64,000 nucleotides of DNA from Methylophaga sp. OBS1 (GCF_026319365.1 NZ_JAPDMS010000006.1:124001-188000), one strand, 5' to 3'; shown: positions 18,226-28,379, numbered from the stretch's first letter. Made by a program: numbers and translations. The notes: generated by a model not told the origin, from the letters alone.

Positions 18226-18904
18226 TGATACGCTGGTAACCAGACATACGGATGTTTTATCAGCGGAAGAACTGGCCGATGCCTTTGAACGCTGGGAAGC
18301 ACCGCGTATGGTCTCGGTCAGCGATGTTGAAGGCGATGACGGTATGCTTGATGTCAAAGCTATCGAAGCATTGCAGCAACAGGCTCAGGAAGAGGGCTAT
18401 AAAGCCGGTTTTGAAGAAGGTCATAAAGCCGGTTTTGAAGCCGGTCAGCAGGCCGGTCAAAAAGATATTCAGCAGCAAATTGCCTACCTGCAACAGATCC
18501 TGGCTAATCTTGAACAGCCGCTGAACGACCTCGATGAGGAGATTGAGCAGGACCTGGTCAATCTGGCTATTACCATGACCCGCCAGCTACTCCGCCGGGA
18601 ACTCAAGCAGGAACCGGAGCATGTGATCGGCGCCATGCGTGCGGCGCTGCAGGCCTTGCCTATCAGTGATCGCAAGCTCAAAATCTTTGTTCATCCTGAC
18701 GATCTGACCATCATCCGCAAAGGCTTGTCGATGGAAGCTGAAGATAGTTCACGGCAATGGATTGAAGATCCCTTGATGACCCGTGGCGGTGTCAAACTCG
18801 AAACGGCCGATACCACGGTCGATGCCACCGTTGAGGCCCGCCTCAACAGTGTCATCAGCAAACTGCTCGGGGAAGAGCGGGGAGATGCGGATGGTGGACA
18901 CTAG
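18212..18904 (+). CDS. fliH: Flagellar export ATPase regulator FliH
   Basis: The protein has 230 residues from the ATG at 18212, preceded by GGTGGAG. The open frame extends further up inside fliG, but without a ribosome site. Residues about 61-83 contain the GxxxG run typical of FliH ([19 protein letters not shown]). A coiled coil follows, then the C-terminal domain ([23 protein letters not shown]). FliH dimers bind the FliI ATPase and the C-ring through the N-terminus. It overlaps fliG and fliI by 14 bases each. Confidence 0.93.
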   Translation: MTTSDDTLVTRHTDVLSAEELADAFERWEAPRMVSVSDVEGDDGMLDVKAIEALQQQAQEEGYKAGFEEGHKAGFEAGQQAGQKDIQQQIAYLQQILANLEQPLNDLDEEIEQDLVNLAITMTRQLLRRELKQEPEHVIGAMRAALQALPISDRKLKIFVHPDDLTIIRKGLSMEAEDSSRQWIEDPLMTRGGVKLETADTTVDATVEARLNSVISKLLGEERGDADGGH

Positions 18905-20315
18905 GCGACAGTCTGGTTGGCAGCAGAAGCTGCAGGAATATCAGCAGCGACTGGATAGCGATCTGACCAGCGATGTGCTGGTGGAGGGTCGCCTGACCCG
19001 CATGGTCGGCCTGACGCTGGAAGCTGTCGGCTTTCAGGCGCCGGTCGGCAGTCGCTGCGAAGTGCTTGGCAGTGGTCAGAAACCGATTGAAGCCGAAGTG
19101 GTCGGCTTTGCCGGCGAAACCCTCTATTTGATGCCGACAGGAGATATGCGTGGCCTGGTTCCCAATGCCAGAGTCCGTCCCATTCGAAGTGACTCCCAGG
19201 TTCCCGTGGGTGATGAGATGCTCGGTCGAGTTGTTGATGGCGCGGGCAAACCGCTGGATGGCAAAGGGCCGCTCAAAGTCCGCAATAAAATGCCGTTACA
19301 CGGTGAAGCGGTCAATCCTCTGGCACGCTCGCCGGTGCGTCAACATCTTGATGTCGGGGTTCAGAGTATCAATGCATTGCTCAGTGTCGGACGCGGTCAG
19401 CGTATGGGGCTGTTTGCAGGCAGTGGTGTCGGTAAGAGTGTCCTGCTGGGCATGATGACCCGTTTCACGGAAGCGGATGTGATTGTTGTCGGGCTTATCG
19501 GTGAGCGCGGCCGCGAGGTAAAGGAATTTATCGAGGATATTCTCGGTGAAGAAGGGCTGTCCCGTTCGGTCGTGGTCGCCTCACCCGCTGATCATTCCCC
19601 CCTGATGCGATTGCATGGGGCGATGCTGGCGACTTCGATTGCCGAGTATTTCCGCGATCAGGGCAAACAGGTCCTGCTGTTGATGGATTCCCTGACCCGT
19701 TTTGCTCAGGCTCAGCGTGAAATTGCCCTTGCTATTGGTGAGCCTCCGGCGACCAAGGGCTATCCGCCTTCCGTGTTTTCATTGTTGCCACAGCTGGTGG
19801 AGCGGGCTGGTAATGGTCCCGTCGGTGGCGGGGCCATTACCGCGATTTATACCGTCCTCACCGAAGGCGATGACCAGCAGGATCCGGTTGCTGATGCCGC
19901 CCGAGCCATACTTGACGGTCATATTGTATTGTCTCGTCAGCTGGCGGAATCCGGACAGTATCCGGCGGTTGATGTGGAGGCTTCTATTAGCCGTGTCATG
20001 CCACAGATAGTCGATGCTGAGCACCTGCAGCGGGCACAACAGTTCAAGCAGATTTATTCGACTTACCGCCAGAATCAGGATCTCATCAGTGTTGGCGCTT
20101 ATAGTCGTGGCAGCGATCCGCTGATTGATGAAGCCATTGCCTTGTATCCTGCATTGGTTCAGTTGTTGCGACAAGGGATGGATCAAGCGGTAAACTGGCA
20201 GCAGAGTGTACAGCGTTTGCAGCAGGTGACGGATATGCGTAAACAGTTGCAGAACCAGCCCCATCAGGGACAGAATCAAGCGCCGGCCGTGATAGAGGGC
20301 AACCGGCGGTTTTAA
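18891..20315 (+). CDS. fliI: Flagellar export ATPase FliI
   Basis: The ATPase has 474 residues from the ATG at 18891. The ATG at 18885 abuts the ribosome site GGGGAG and is less suitable. Walker A is AGSGVGKS at about residues 176-183. Other conserved parts are [33 protein letters not shown] and the [20 protein letters not shown] block. FliI hydrolyses ATP to feed substrates into the flagellar type III export gate and resembles the F1 beta subunit. It overlaps fliH by 14 bases and is followed by fliJ after 39 bases. Confidence 0.96.
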   Translation: MVDTRRQSGWQQKLQEYQQRLDSDLTSDVLVEGRLTRMVGLTLEAVGFQAPVGSRCEVLGSGQKPIEAEVVGFAGETLYLMPTGDMRGLVPNARVRPIRSDSQVPVGDEMLGRVVDGAGKPLDGKGPLKVRNKMPLHGEAVNPLARSPVRQHLDVGVQSINALLSVGRGQRMGLFAGSGVGKSVLLGMMTRFTEADVIVVGLIGERGREVKEFIEDILGEEGLSRSVVVASPADHSPLMRLHGAMLATSIAEYFRDQGKQVLLLMDSLTRFAQAQREIALAIGEPPATKGYPPSVFSLLPQLVERAGNGPVGGGAITAIYTVLTEGDDQQDPVADAARAILDGHIVLSRQLAESGQYPAVDVEASISRVMPQIVDAEHLQRAQQFKQIYSTYRQNQDLISVGAYSRGSDPLIDEAIALYPALVQLLRQGMDQAVNWQQSVQRLQQVTDMRKQLQNQPHQGQNQAPAVIEGNRRF

Positions 20316-20354
20316 AGTGAGCAACAATCAGGCTAACGACGAATTGAGCGGATT

Positions 20355-20804
20355 ATGAGTCGAACACGGAAACTGAATCCGGTGATTGATATGGCGCGTA
20401 AGGCCACCGAGTCGGAACTGATTAAACTGGGTGAGCAAAATGCCTTACTGCAACGTGAGCAGAATCAGCTGGATGAACTGATCCAATACCGAGATGAATA
20501 TCTGTCCCGCTTCCGGCAGGGCGATCCGATGCAAATGTCCGCAAAAAAAGCACTGGACCTGCGTGGCTTTCTGGCACAACTGGACCAGGCGATTCAGGCT
20601 CAGGAACATCAGGTCAATCAGAGCCTGCAGGTGGTAAACCGTCAGCAACAGAACTGGGTGCAGGCCCGCAATAAAGAACGGGCGCTTGATACCCTCATGG
20701 CCCGTTACCGTGCTGATGAAGAACGCATAGAGCAAAAACGCGAGCAGCGCGAAAATGATGAACACACCAACGCTATGTGGTTACGAGCGCGTCGTCATGA
20801 TTAG
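20355..20804 (+). CDS. fliJ: Flagellar export protein FliJ
   Basis: The 149-residue protein is almost wholly alpha-helical coiled coil and rich in Gln and Arg (QNALLQREQNQLDELIQYRD, LMARYRADEERIEQKREQRE). FliJ is the antiparallel coiled-coil stalk of the FliH-FliI-FliJ export ATPase, analogous to the F1 gamma subunit. Position after fliI and size support the call. It closes the basal-body operon. fliK, often next in other genomes, is found 10 kb further on. Confidence 0.88.
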   Translation: MSRTRKLNPVIDMARKATESELIKLGEQNALLQREQNQLDELIQYRDEYLSRFRQGDPMQMSAKKALDLRGFLAQLDQAIQAQEHQVNQSLQVVNRQQQNWVQARNKERALDTLMARYRADEERIEQKREQRENDEHTNAMWLRARRHD

Positions 20805-20845
20805 AGACCGTTAACCGTTATCTCGCCTCTGGATCAAAAGTCATG

Positions 20846-20872
20846 TCATCTTTTCCTGTTGATAGCCGATAA
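20846..20872 (+). promoter_or_regulatory. Sigma28 (FliA) promoter for the che block
   Basis: TCATCTTT - 11 nt - GCCGATAA. The -10 element is a perfect match to the FliA consensus and the -35 element matches 5 of 8. It lies in the 299-base gap between fliJ and the STAS gene, about 230 bases before the latter, and should drive STAS-cheY-cheA and following genes. Confidence 0.7.
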
Positions 20873-20917
20873 CTAAATAACGGCAGGCTTGTGCGGGAGT
20901 GCTGGGCCGGGGGGCTG

Positions 20918-21031
20918 ATGTCGACATCTAATGACAGCGATGCTGAACGCCAGAGCGGAGACAGAATAAAGACGCTTTCTTGTGGCTTGCGGCCTGAAAC
21001 GGCACTTTGTTATTTGCAAGCGCGGTTTTGA
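20918..21031 (+). CDS. Possible 37-residue leader ORF
   Basis: An ATG frame of 37 codons lies between the sigma28 site and the STAS gene, with a run of six G at 20909-20914 as a possible ribosome site. The product (MSTSNDSDAERQSG...) is polar and matches nothing I recognise. It may be chance, as there is no other support for expression. Confidence 0.2.
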   Translation: MSTSNDSDAERQSGDRIKTLSCGLRPETALCYLQARF

Positions 21032-21103
21032 TACCCACCGGCATTAGCAAGCGCATTCACACATCTCGCATTGATTCTTTACTCAAAGGCATAGGAGCCA
21101 GAC

Positions 21104-21391
21104 TTGAACGGCATTAGAGAAATTGACTGTGGTGAACAACTGACCATTGCTCAGTGCGCAGAGGTTTATCAACAACTGCTTGCTGCGATGGCTGATGGGC
21201 AGGCCGTTAATATCGATGTCAGTCAGCTGCAACGTATCGATACAGCGGCTTTACAGCTTTTTTTCAGTTTCCAGCGCGATGCCCGGGCACAAGGACTGGT
21301 GACGATCTGGTCAGAACCCAGTAAGGTTTTTTGTGATGCAGTCGATATATTAGGCATGGACACTTTTTATCGGCAAAATCTTGAGTCCTGA
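21104..21391 (+). CDS. STAS-domain protein of the chemotaxis operon
   Basis: The single-domain STAS protein has 95 residues and starts at a TTG with AGGAG six bases upstream; no ATG is suitably placed. The pattern VNIDVSQLQRIDTAALQLFF is the anti-anti-sigma STAS core, in which Ser or Thr after Asp is the phosphorylation site in SpoIIAA-type proteins; here the residues are IDTAAL, so a Thr is available. Such a gene often precedes cheY-cheA in gammaproteobacterial chemotaxis operons, but its role there is unclear. No partner kinase of the RsbW/SpoIIAB type is seen nearby. Confidence 0.85.
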   Translation: MNGIREIDCGEQLTIAQCAEVYQQLLAAMADGQAVNIDVSQLQRIDTAALQLFFSFQRDARAQGLVTIWSEPSKVFCDAVDILGMDTFYRQNLES

Positions 21392-21420
21392 ATTAAGTGA
21401 TGAGATGGAGTGATGTTGTT

Positions 21421-21783
21421 ATGGCGGACATTTTGGCAGTAGATGACTCTGCTTCTATGCGACAAATGGTGGCATTCACCTTAAAGGGGGCCGGTCACAG
21501 GGTCACTGATGCTGAAGATGGTAAACATGCCCTTGAAATTGCCCGCCAGAAAAAGTTCGATCTGATACTTACTGATGTCAATATGCCGGTGATGGATGGA
21601 CTCAGCCTGACCCGGGAACTACGTCAATTACCCGATTACCGTTTCACACCCATTCTGGTCCTTACCACTGAGGCGGGCCCGGAAAAAAAGCAGGAAGGCC
21701 GCGCTGCGGGTGCCACAGGGTGGCTGGTCAAACCGTTTAACCCGGATCAACTGCTCGCTACAGTAAAAAAAGTACTGGGCTGA
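21421..21783 (+). CDS. cheY: Chemotaxis response regulator CheY
   Basis: The single-receiver protein has 120 residues from the ATG at 21421 (GGAG ten bases upstream); upstream in-frame codons are a weaker start. The acidic pocket is D8/D9 with phospho-acceptor D52 (LILTDVNMPVMDG), the conserved Thr is in LVLTTEAG, and K104 lies in WLVKPFNPDQL. CheY-P binds FliM at the switch. The order STAS-cheY-cheA shows that CheA is its kinase. The spacing of these residues is normal. Confidence 0.93.
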   Translation: MADILAVDDSASMRQMVAFTLKGAGHRVTDAEDGKHALEIARQKKFDLILTDVNMPVMDGLSLTRELRQLPDYRFTPILVLTTEAGPEKKQEGRAAGATGWLVKPFNPDQLLATVKKVLG

Positions 21784-21811
21784 GTTTCAGGCTGTTGAGT
21801 CAGAGTCGGAC

Positions 21812-23839
21812 ATGAGCATAGATGTCTCCCAGTTTCATCAGGTGTTCTTTGAAGAGAGTGCCGAGGGCCTTGATGCCATGGAAATGGGGCTGCTGGGTAT
21901 GCAGCAGGGCTCAGACGATGTTGAAATCATCAACACTATTTTTCGGGCAGCCCATTCCATCAAAGGTGGCGCGGGGTCTTTCGGCTTCGGTCAGGTCGCT
22001 GAATTCACGCATGGACTGGAAACGCTGCTGGATCAGATGCGCAACGGTGAGCGCGAGGTAAGCCAACATGCGCTGGACACACTATTGCAGGCAGTTGATG
22101 TGTTGAGAGGGATGCTGGCTGCTGCGCAACAGGGTGAAGACAATGATCAGGCTCTGGCAGAAGACGTCCGCCTGGAGATTGAGGCCTTATTGCACGCGGC
22201 TTTACCTGCTGCTGACACTCCGGGCTTGATTGATGAGCCAAAATCGAGACTGATGACGGGCTGGTCTATTTATTTCAAACCGCACCGTCACCTGCTGCAG
22301 ACTGGCAATGACCCCGTGCTTATGTTGCGGGAATTGGCCGAATTAGGTGAGCTATCAGTTGAAATCGATACTGACAGCTTACCCGGATTTTGTGATCTCG
22401 AACCGGAAGATTGCTACCTGGCATGGCACATTGAGATACACGGCGATGCCACCCTGGTGCAACTCAAAGAGATTTTTGAGTGGGTCGAGGGTGATTGCGA
22501 GCTTGAGATTACGCCGCTTTCCAATGCCACCGTCGCCGACGGGCATCCTCTTTCTGTTGAAGAGGCTGAAACCACATCAACCATGGCCTTGCCTGTCGCT
22601 GACACAGTGGTTAAAAAAGACCGCGCCGACAGTGCTGTTTCCTCGATCAGGGTCGGGACAGAGAAACTTGATTCACTGATTAATCTTGTCGGCGAACTGG
22701 TCATCACCCAGTCAATGTTGAGCCAGTTGGGAGAGAACTTCGAAATCAGCCGTTTGCCGCAACTGATTGACGGGCTCGAACAACTGGAGCGAAACACACG
22801 TGAACTGCAGGAGGGCATTATGCGCATCCGCATGTTGCCCATCAGTTTTGCCTTCAATCGCTTACCCAGACTGGTCTATGACCTCAGCGCGAAGATGGGT
22901 AAACAGGTTGAACTGTTAATCAGCGGTGAGCAGACCGAACTGGATAAAACCGTCATGGAAAAAATCGGCGACCCACTGGTGCATCTGGTGCGTAATGCCC
23001 TGGACCATGGACTGGAAACGCCGGCACAACGCCGTGCTGCCGGTAAGTCGGAAACCGGTCTGTTGCATCTGAATGCCTATCATCAGGGCGGCACGATTGT
23101 GATCGAAATCAGTGACGACGGCGCTGGCCTTGATCAAGAAAAAATCCGCAGCAAAGCGATTGAACGCGGTTTGATTAGTAGCGAAGAAAGCCTCAGTCCG
23201 GAGCAAGTCCACGAACTGATTTTTATGCCCGGCTTCTCCACTGCTGAAGAGGTCAGTGATGTCTCCGGCCGTGGTGTGGGTATGGATGTGGTCCGCAAAA
23301 ACATCCATAGCCTGGGTGGCAGTGTTGATGTCAGTTCTGGCGTTGGCGTCGGTTCAAGCTTCATCATCCGGTTACCGCTGACGCTGGCAATTATGGATGG
23401 TCAGATTATCCAGGTCGGAGACCAGCGCTACATCATTCCGTTGGTTTCTATTATCGAAACAGTGGAAATCATGCCGGGGACGTTGAAACAGGTGGCAGGG
23501 AAAGGGGAGATTTATAGTCTGCGTGATGAGTATGTGCCGGTACTCCGGCTTTATCAACTGTTTAATCTGACCACCATCAGCAACAGTCTGGAGAACGCGC
23601 TGCTGGTTGTGGTGGAGTTTGAAGATCAGCGGATCGGTCTGCTGGTGGATGCGTTGCTGGCACAACAGCAGGTCGTGATCAGAAGCCTGGAAAAAAACTA
23701 TCGCAAAGTGACCGGTATTGCGGGAGCGACTATCCTGGGCGATGGTGACGTAGCCCTGATACTTGATATCTCCGGCCTGTTGACGCTTTATCGTGACCCC
23801 TCTCAACGTGACGTTAACAAAACTTTCCGGGCGGCCTAG
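21812..23839 (+). CDS. cheA: Chemotaxis histidine kinase CheA
   Basis: CheA has 675 residues. The HPt domain carries phospho-His H48 in FRAAHSIKGGAGSFG. A P2-like response-regulator-binding region spans about 140-245 (WSIYFKPHRHLL, VEGDCELEITPL). P3 dimerisation begins near 280 (SSIRVGTEKLDSLINLVGEL). The P4 kinase has LVRNALDHGLE, ISDDGAGLD and GRGVGMDVV. The CheW-like P5 domain spans about 530-670. CheA autophosphorylates on His and passes phosphate to CheY and CheB. All catalytic boxes are intact. cheW follows after 8 bases. Confidence 0.96.
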   Translation: MSIDVSQFHQVFFEESAEGLDAMEMGLLGMQQGSDDVEIINTIFRAAHSIKGGAGSFGFGQVAEFTHGLETLLDQMRNGEREVSQHALDTLLQAVDVLRGMLAAAQQGEDNDQALAEDVRLEIEALLHAALPAADTPGLIDEPKSRLMTGWSIYFKPHRHLLQTGNDPVLMLRELAELGELSVEIDTDSLPGFCDLEPEDCYLAWHIEIHGDATLVQLKEIFEWVEGDCELEITPLSNATVADGHPLSVEEAETTSTMALPVADTVVKKDRADSAVSSIRVGTEKLDSLINLVGELVITQSMLSQLGENFEISRLPQLIDGLEQLERNTRELQEGIMRIRMLPISFAFNRLPRLVYDLSAKMGKQVELLISGEQTELDKTVMEKIGDPLVHLVRNALDHGLETPAQRRAAGKSETGLLHLNAYHQGGTIVIEISDDGAGLDQEKIRSKAIERGLISSEESLSPEQVHELIFMPGFSTAEEVSDVSGRGVGMDVVRKNIHSLGGSVDVSSGVGVGSSFIIRLPLTLAIMDGQIIQVGDQRYIIPLVSIIETVEIMPGTLKQVAGKGEIYSLRDEYVPVLRLYQLFNLTTISNSLENALLVVVEFEDQRIGLLVDALLAQQQVVIRSLEKNYRKVTGIAGATILGDGDVALILDISGLLTLYRDPSQRDVNKTFRAA

Positions 23840-23847
23840 GGATTAGC

Positions 23848-24354
23848 ATGATTGAGTTCAGCCAAAACAATGAAATGCTGGATAGATTTGATGTCATCGG
23901 CAGTGTCGAGCCCGGAATACCGCAATATATGACGTTCGAGCTGAATCAGGAACACTATGGTGTTGATATTCTCCGGGTGCAGGAGATAAAAGGCTGGACC
24001 CGGGTCACCCCCATTCCCAATACACCGACTCACTTGTGCGGTGTATTGAATCTGCGTGGTGCCATTGTGCCGATTGTTGATCTCAGGCTTTTGTTTGATA
24101 TGCCCTTTGAACCCTACACCAAGACCACTGTGGTGATTGTCCTTAATGTCCAGGGGTACACCCGGCGTACAGTGGGTATTGTCGTTGATGCCGTCTCTGA
24201 TGCGCATAACGTGAAACAGGAAGACATTAAGTCGGCACCGGATTTCGGTGAACAGCTCAACACCGGTTTTATCTCCGGGATGACGCACATAGGTGACAAT
24301 ATGGTGACGCTACTGGATATCGATACATTACTCAGCAGTGAACAGATTGGCTGA
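23848..24354 (+). CDS. cheW: Chemotaxis coupling protein CheW
   Basis: The protein has 168 residues with one CheW domain (YMTFELNQEHYGVDILRVQE, TPTHLCGVLNLRGAIVPIVD, VVDAVSDAHNVKQEDIKSAP). CheW bridges chemoreceptor tips to CheA in the signalling array. It lies between cheA and parA with gaps of 8 and 2 bases. The first 25 residues are an ordinary variable leader. Confidence 0.95.
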   Translation: MIEFSQNNEMLDRFDVIGSVEPGIPQYMTFELNQEHYGVDILRVQEIKGWTRVTPIPNTPTHLCGVLNLRGAIVPIVDLRLLFDMPFEPYTKTTVVIVLNVQGYTRRTVGIVVDAVSDAHNVKQEDIKSAPDFGEQLNTGFISGMTHIGDNMVTLLDIDTLLSSEQIG

Positions 24355-24356
24355 CG

Positions 24357-25133
24357 ATGACACAAAACGCAGCACGCATTATTGCCATCATGAACCAGAA
24401 AGGCGGGGTCGGTAAGACCACCACCACCGTAAACCTTGGGCATGCGCTGGCACAGGCGGGTCAGAGAGTGGCATTGATGGATCTGGATCCACAGGGCCAG
24501 GTCGCTACCAGTCTTGGCTTTGATAATCACTCACCAGGGCTCGACAGCGTTTTGCTGGATGGCGTTGCGATAGACGATATTAAGATGAGTGCTCGTGACA
24601 ATTTGGATCTGATTGTGGCCGGTAACCGTTTGAATGAATTTGAACATACCAGTGAAGGGGGCATCCAGCGTGGTCACCGGCTGCGTGAGGCGCTACAGCA
24701 ATCCTCACTGAATCAATACGATTATGTGCTGATTGATTGTCCACCCTCTTCCGGTTTGCTTGGCGTCAATGCCATGTTTGCTGCCGCCGAGTTATTGATA
24801 CCGGTCTCCGGTGATTACCTGTCACTGCAGGGCCTGTCGCGGATGATTCAGATTCTTAAACGGGCAGAGGAACTGGCTGGCCACAGAATCAGACTATGGT
24901 TGGTTTCCACCCGCATGCAAATGCGACGCAGGTTAACCGAAGAGGTGCGAAACCGCATTCTGAAATATTTCCCGGGCAGAGTGCTATTCACCCCGGTAAG
25001 AGAGAATGTGTCACTGGCGGAGTGCCCAAGCTTTGGCAAAACCATTTTTGATTATCGAAAAAACAGTCCGGGGGCGGAAGATTATCAGTCTCTGGCCCAG
25101 GACCTGATGCGCGGGAGAACAGCCGATGGCTGA
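24357..25133 (+). CDS. ParA-family ATPase of the chemotaxis operon
   Basis: The 258-residue MinD/ParA ATPase has the deviant Walker [15 protein letters not shown], followed by [10 protein letters not shown] and LIDCPPSSG. It lies between cheW and a soluble chemoreceptor gene and overlaps the latter by 8 bases. ParA-like proteins in this position (ParC in Vibrio, PpfA for cytoplasmic clusters in Rhodobacter) place chemotaxis arrays at poles or partition cytoplasmic clusters. Because the adjoining receptor has no membrane segment, a PpfA-like role with a cytoplasmic array is possible. Its DNA partner is not in view. Confidence 0.88.
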   Translation: MTQNAARIIAIMNQKGGVGKTTTTVNLGHALAQAGQRVALMDLDPQGQVATSLGFDNHSPGLDSVLLDGVAIDDIKMSARDNLDLIVAGNRLNEFEHTSEGGIQRGHRLREALQQSSLNQYDYVLIDCPPSSGLLGVNAMFAAAELLIPVSGDYLSLQGLSRMIQILKRAEELAGHRIRLWLVSTRMQMRRRLTEEVRNRILKYFPGRVLFTPVRENVSLAECPSFGKTIFDYRKNSPGAEDYQSLAQDLMRGRTADG

Positions 25134-27510
25134 TAATAAAAAAGCGATAGGTAATGACCCCCTGGCCTGGCTGACACAGGATGATTCCGATGTTGATCAG
25201 GTTGTTGCAGCTAAGCGGGTTGACGACATTCCCGACAAATCATTTCGGCCAAGTCGTGATAATGCGCCAAAAACGGACACGGAGATTGTAGAGGAGAGCT
25301 TTGCACAACTGGCAAAAAAGGGTGAACAGATTGTCAACGACTTTTACCTGCATCTGTTTTCACATCACCCGGAGCTAAAGCCGCTGTTTGACGGCATTTC
25401 CACTGCGGGCCAGCAGAAAAAGCTGTTAGCGGCATTGATGTTACTGGTCAATAATCTGCGTAACCCTGAAATTTTGCAGGATTACCTCAAGGAACTGGGT
25501 CACCGCCACCAGAGTTATGGCGTCAGCGCCGAAGATTACGAAAAAGTTAAAGACAGTCTGTTAACCGTGATGTCCAGAGAAGCAGGTGAGGCCTGGAATG
25601 AGTCGGTGGCATCCGCCTGGCATAAAACATTGGACTCGGTTGTTCAACAGATGCTGAGTAGCTATAACGCTCACAAGGAATCAGATATGGCGGTCTCATC
25701 GCTAAAACCGAAAGATAGCTTTACCCGTTTCATGACAAAGGCACTGGATGGTGCCGTCACGGCCATTATGATGGTAGACAGGGACTTCAATATTACCTAT
25801 GCCAATCAATCGACCTTGAACATGCTGGCTGAGCATGAGGAGACGCTGAAAACCTGCTTTCCCGGCTTTAGTGTCAAAAATCTGGTGGGATCGAATATCG
25901 ATATCTTCCATAAACATCCTGAACACCAGCGCCAGTTATTGAGCAATCCTGAGAACCTGCCCTATTCCGCTGATATTCAGGTTGGCCCGCTGGCATTCAA
26001 CCTGAATGTGACTGCATTGTTTGATGACAGTGATAGCTATGTTGGCAATATGCTGGAATGGCATAACGTGACAGAGGAAAAACTGCACAGCAGGGATATG
26101 GATGGTCAGCTGGAAGCCATCAATAAATCCATGGGTGTGATTAGTTTCTCTATGGATGGCGTTATTACCGATATCAACGATAATTTCCTGGACATCGTGG
26201 GCTACAGCCGTGACGAAGTCATTGGTAAACACCACCGGATGTTTGCTGATACGACCCTGGCGGCGAGTGCATCCTATGCCGAATTCTGGGCCAAGCTGAA
26301 CCGGGGAGAGTTTGATAGCGGTGAGTACAGACGGATTGCAAAGGATGGCAAAGAGATTTGGCTTCAGGCCAGTTATAACCCGGTTCTTGATTTAAACGGC
26401 AAGCCCTACAAGGTAGTGAAGTACGCTACTGATATCACCCGGCAGAAACAACTGCAAATGAACGTGGAGTCAGTATTGCAATCCACAGCGGTAGTGATGA
26501 ATGCCATGGCGGAAGGCGATCTGACCAAACTGATGCAAGGCGACTATGAGGGCGACTTCGCCCAGTTACAGCAGGCCATCAACGGTACTGTGAGCAAGAT
26601 GGCTTCAGTGGTTCAGGATATCACCGAGGCGGCGATGAATATTTCCGCTGCGGCCAGCGAAATTTCTCAGGGCAATGTGGATCTGAGTCAGCGCACGGAA
26701 GAGCAAGCATCATCGTTGGAAGAGACGGCCTCCAGCATGGAAGAGTTGACCAGTACGGTAAGACAGAATTCGGACAATGCCCGTCAGGCGAATCAGCTGG
26801 CAATGGATGCGCGCGAGAAGGCTGAGAAAGGTGGTGAGGTTATTCAAAGCGCGATTCAGGCGATGGCAGCCATCAATACTTCCAGTAAAAAAGTCGCTGA
26901 TATCATTGGTGTGATTGATGAAATTGCCTTCCAGACCAATCTTCTGGCATTGAACGCTGCCGTAGAGGCCGCGCGTGCCGGTGAGCAGGGACGCGGCTTT
27001 GCTGTAGTGGCTTCCGAAGTGCGCAACCTGGCGCAGCGTTCAGCTTCTGCAGCCAAGGAAATTAAGGCCTTAATCAATGACAGCGGCGAGAGAGTGAGAG
27101 AAGGTACCGCGCTCGTCGATGAGTCAGGTAAAACCCTGGAAGAGATTGTTGATGGAGCCAAGAGAGTAGGCGATATCATTTCCGAAATTGCAGCTGCAGG
27201 ACTGGAACAGGCTTCCGGTATTGAACAGGTTAACAAAGCCGTTTCCCAGATGGATGAAATGACCCAGCAGAATGCGGCCCTGGTTGAACAGGCTGCCGCT
27301 GCCAGCGAATCACTGGACGAGCAGGGGCACAATCTGCAACAAATGATGGCTTTCTTTGATACCGGTCGGCGCATGATGCAGCCGCCAAATCAAACCGCTT
27401 CAGGTGTCAGCCCCTTGCCACAGCAAGAGCGGTCTGCAATACAGAACCGCCCTTTATTCAGCCGGCAAGCGGCAACACAGCAGGATGACGATGAATGGGA
27501 TGAGTTTTAG
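25126..27510 (+). CDS. Soluble chemoreceptor: flavohaemoglobin-type globin + PAS + PAS + MCP signalling domain
   Basis: The 794-residue protein has no membrane segment. Residues about 55-180 form a globin: [18 protein letters not shown] (Y74 fits the distal B10 Tyr), then [18 protein letters not shown], in which H128 aligns with the proximal haem His of flavohaemoglobins. Two PAS domains follow (about 200-320 and 328-445, the second with [10 protein letters not shown] and YATDITRQK). Residues about 470-745 are the MCP cytoplasmic domain with hairpin tip [19 protein letters not shown]. The C-terminus EWDEF fits the xWxxF tether that binds CheR/CheB. It probably senses O2, NO or redox state. 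A flavohaemoglobin-type rather than HemAT-type globin in a receptor is unusual. Confidence 0.88.
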   Translation: MADNKKAIGNDPLAWLTQDDSDVDQVVAAKRVDDIPDKSFRPSRDNAPKTDTEIVEESFAQLAKKGEQIVNDFYLHLFSHHPELKPLFDGISTAGQQKKLLAALMLLVNNLRNPEILQDYLKELGHRHQSYGVSAEDYEKVKDSLLTVMSREAGEAWNESVASAWHKTLDSVVQQMLSSYNAHKESDMAVSSLKPKDSFTRFMTKALDGAVTAIMMVDRDFNITYANQSTLNMLAEHEETLKTCFPGFSVKNLVGSNIDIFHKHPEHQRQLLSNPENLPYSADIQVGPLAFNLNVTALFDDSDSYVGNMLEWHNVTEEKLHSRDMDGQLEAINKSMGVISFSMDGVITDINDNFLDIVGYSRDEVIGKHHRMFADTTLAASASYAEFWAKLNRGEFDSGEYRRIAKDGKEIWLQASYNPVLDLNGKPYKVVKYATDITRQKQLQMNVESVLQSTAVVMNAMAEGDLTKLMQGDYEGDFAQLQQAINGTVSKMASVVQDITEAAMNISAAASEISQGNVDLSQRTEEQASSLEETASSMEELTSTVRQNSDNARQANQLAMDAREKAEKGGEVIQSAIQAMAAINTSSKKVADIIGVIDEIAFQTNLLALNAAVEAARAGEQGRGFAVVASEVRNLAQRSASAAKEIKALINDSGERVREGTALVDESGKTLEEIVDGAKRVGDIISEIAAAGLEQASGIEQVNKAVSQMDEMTQQNAALVEQAAAASESLDEQGHNLQQMMAFFDTGRRMMQPPNQTASGVSPLPQQERSAIQNRPLFSRQAATQQDDDEWDEF

Positions 27511-27545
27511 TTGACTGACCGGTCTCAATGATAGGAGATAGGGTG

Positions 27546-28379
27546 ATGGGGGTGCTTGGCCGCGAATTCATATTTTCAGACAGGCAGTTCAACCGACTGA
27601 GAACTTTCATTGCCAGGCAGACGGGGATCGCACTGACGCAAGCCAAGAAAGATATGGTCTATGCCCGCCTGTCGAAACACATCCGCTCTCATTACGGTGG
27701 TGACTTCAAGGCTTTCTGTGATGTCATTGAGCACGGAGATCAGCAGGAACAGGAGTTTCTGATAAATGCCATCACCACAAACCTCACCGCTTTTTTCCGT
27801 GAAGCCCATCATTTTGATTATTTGCAGCGGCAGCTTATCCCGGCGTTACTTCAACGTAATGCAAACAGCAGAAAGTTACGCATATGGTCAGCGGGTTGTT
27901 CCACGGGGGAAGAGCCCTACAGCATCGCCATGTGCCTGGCTGGCAGCCGGCAGCTTGTCGACTGGGATATCAGAATTCTGGCCACCGACCTTGATGCCAA
28001 TGTCCTGAACCATGCCAGGGCGGGTATCTACACTGTGGATAAATTGAGCAAGCTACCGCAAAGCGAGTTTCAATGGTTCCAGCGGGGCAGCGGGACTAAC
28101 CACGGCCTTGTCAGACTCAGGCCAGAGCTTAGAGAAATAGTGACATTCAAGCGACTGAATCTATTGCATGACTGGCCGATGCAAGGACCGTTTGATCTGA
28201 TCTTCTGCCGTAATGTTGTCATTTACTTTGATAAGCAAACACAAGCCCGTTTGTTTGACCGTTTTGCCGACCTGATGGTGGCGGACGGTCATTTATTCAT
28301 CGGCCACTCTGAGTCCCTCTACAAGGTCAGCGATCGTTTCACCTCTCTGGGTAACACCATATACAGGCGTAGTCGATGA
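27546..28379 (+). CDS. cheR: Chemoreceptor methyltransferase CheR
   Basis: The protein has 277 residues from the ATG at 27546, with AGGAGA seven bases upstream. An ATG at 27528 lies before that ribosome site and is rejected, and a GTG at 27543 is possible. The N-terminal helical domain is followed by the SAM-binding domain (RIWSAGCSTGEEPYSIAM, LATDLDANVL, FDLIFCRNVVIYFD). CheR methylates receptor glutamates. The receptor gene just upstream ends in a CheR-binding type pentapeptide. Its stop overlaps cheD (ATGA). Confidence 0.94.
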   Translation: MGVLGREFIFSDRQFNRLRTFIARQTGIALTQAKKDMVYARLSKHIRSHYGGDFKAFCDVIEHGDQQEQEFLINAITTNLTAFFREAHHFDYLQRQLIPALLQRNANSRKLRIWSAGCSTGEEPYSIAMCLAGSRQLVDWDIRILATDLDANVLNHARAGIYTVDKLSKLPQSEFQWFQRGSGTNHGLVRLRPELREIVTFKRLNLLHDWPMQGPFDLIFCRNVVIYFDKQTQARLFDRFADLMVADGHLFIGHSESLYKVSDRFTSLGNTIYRRSR

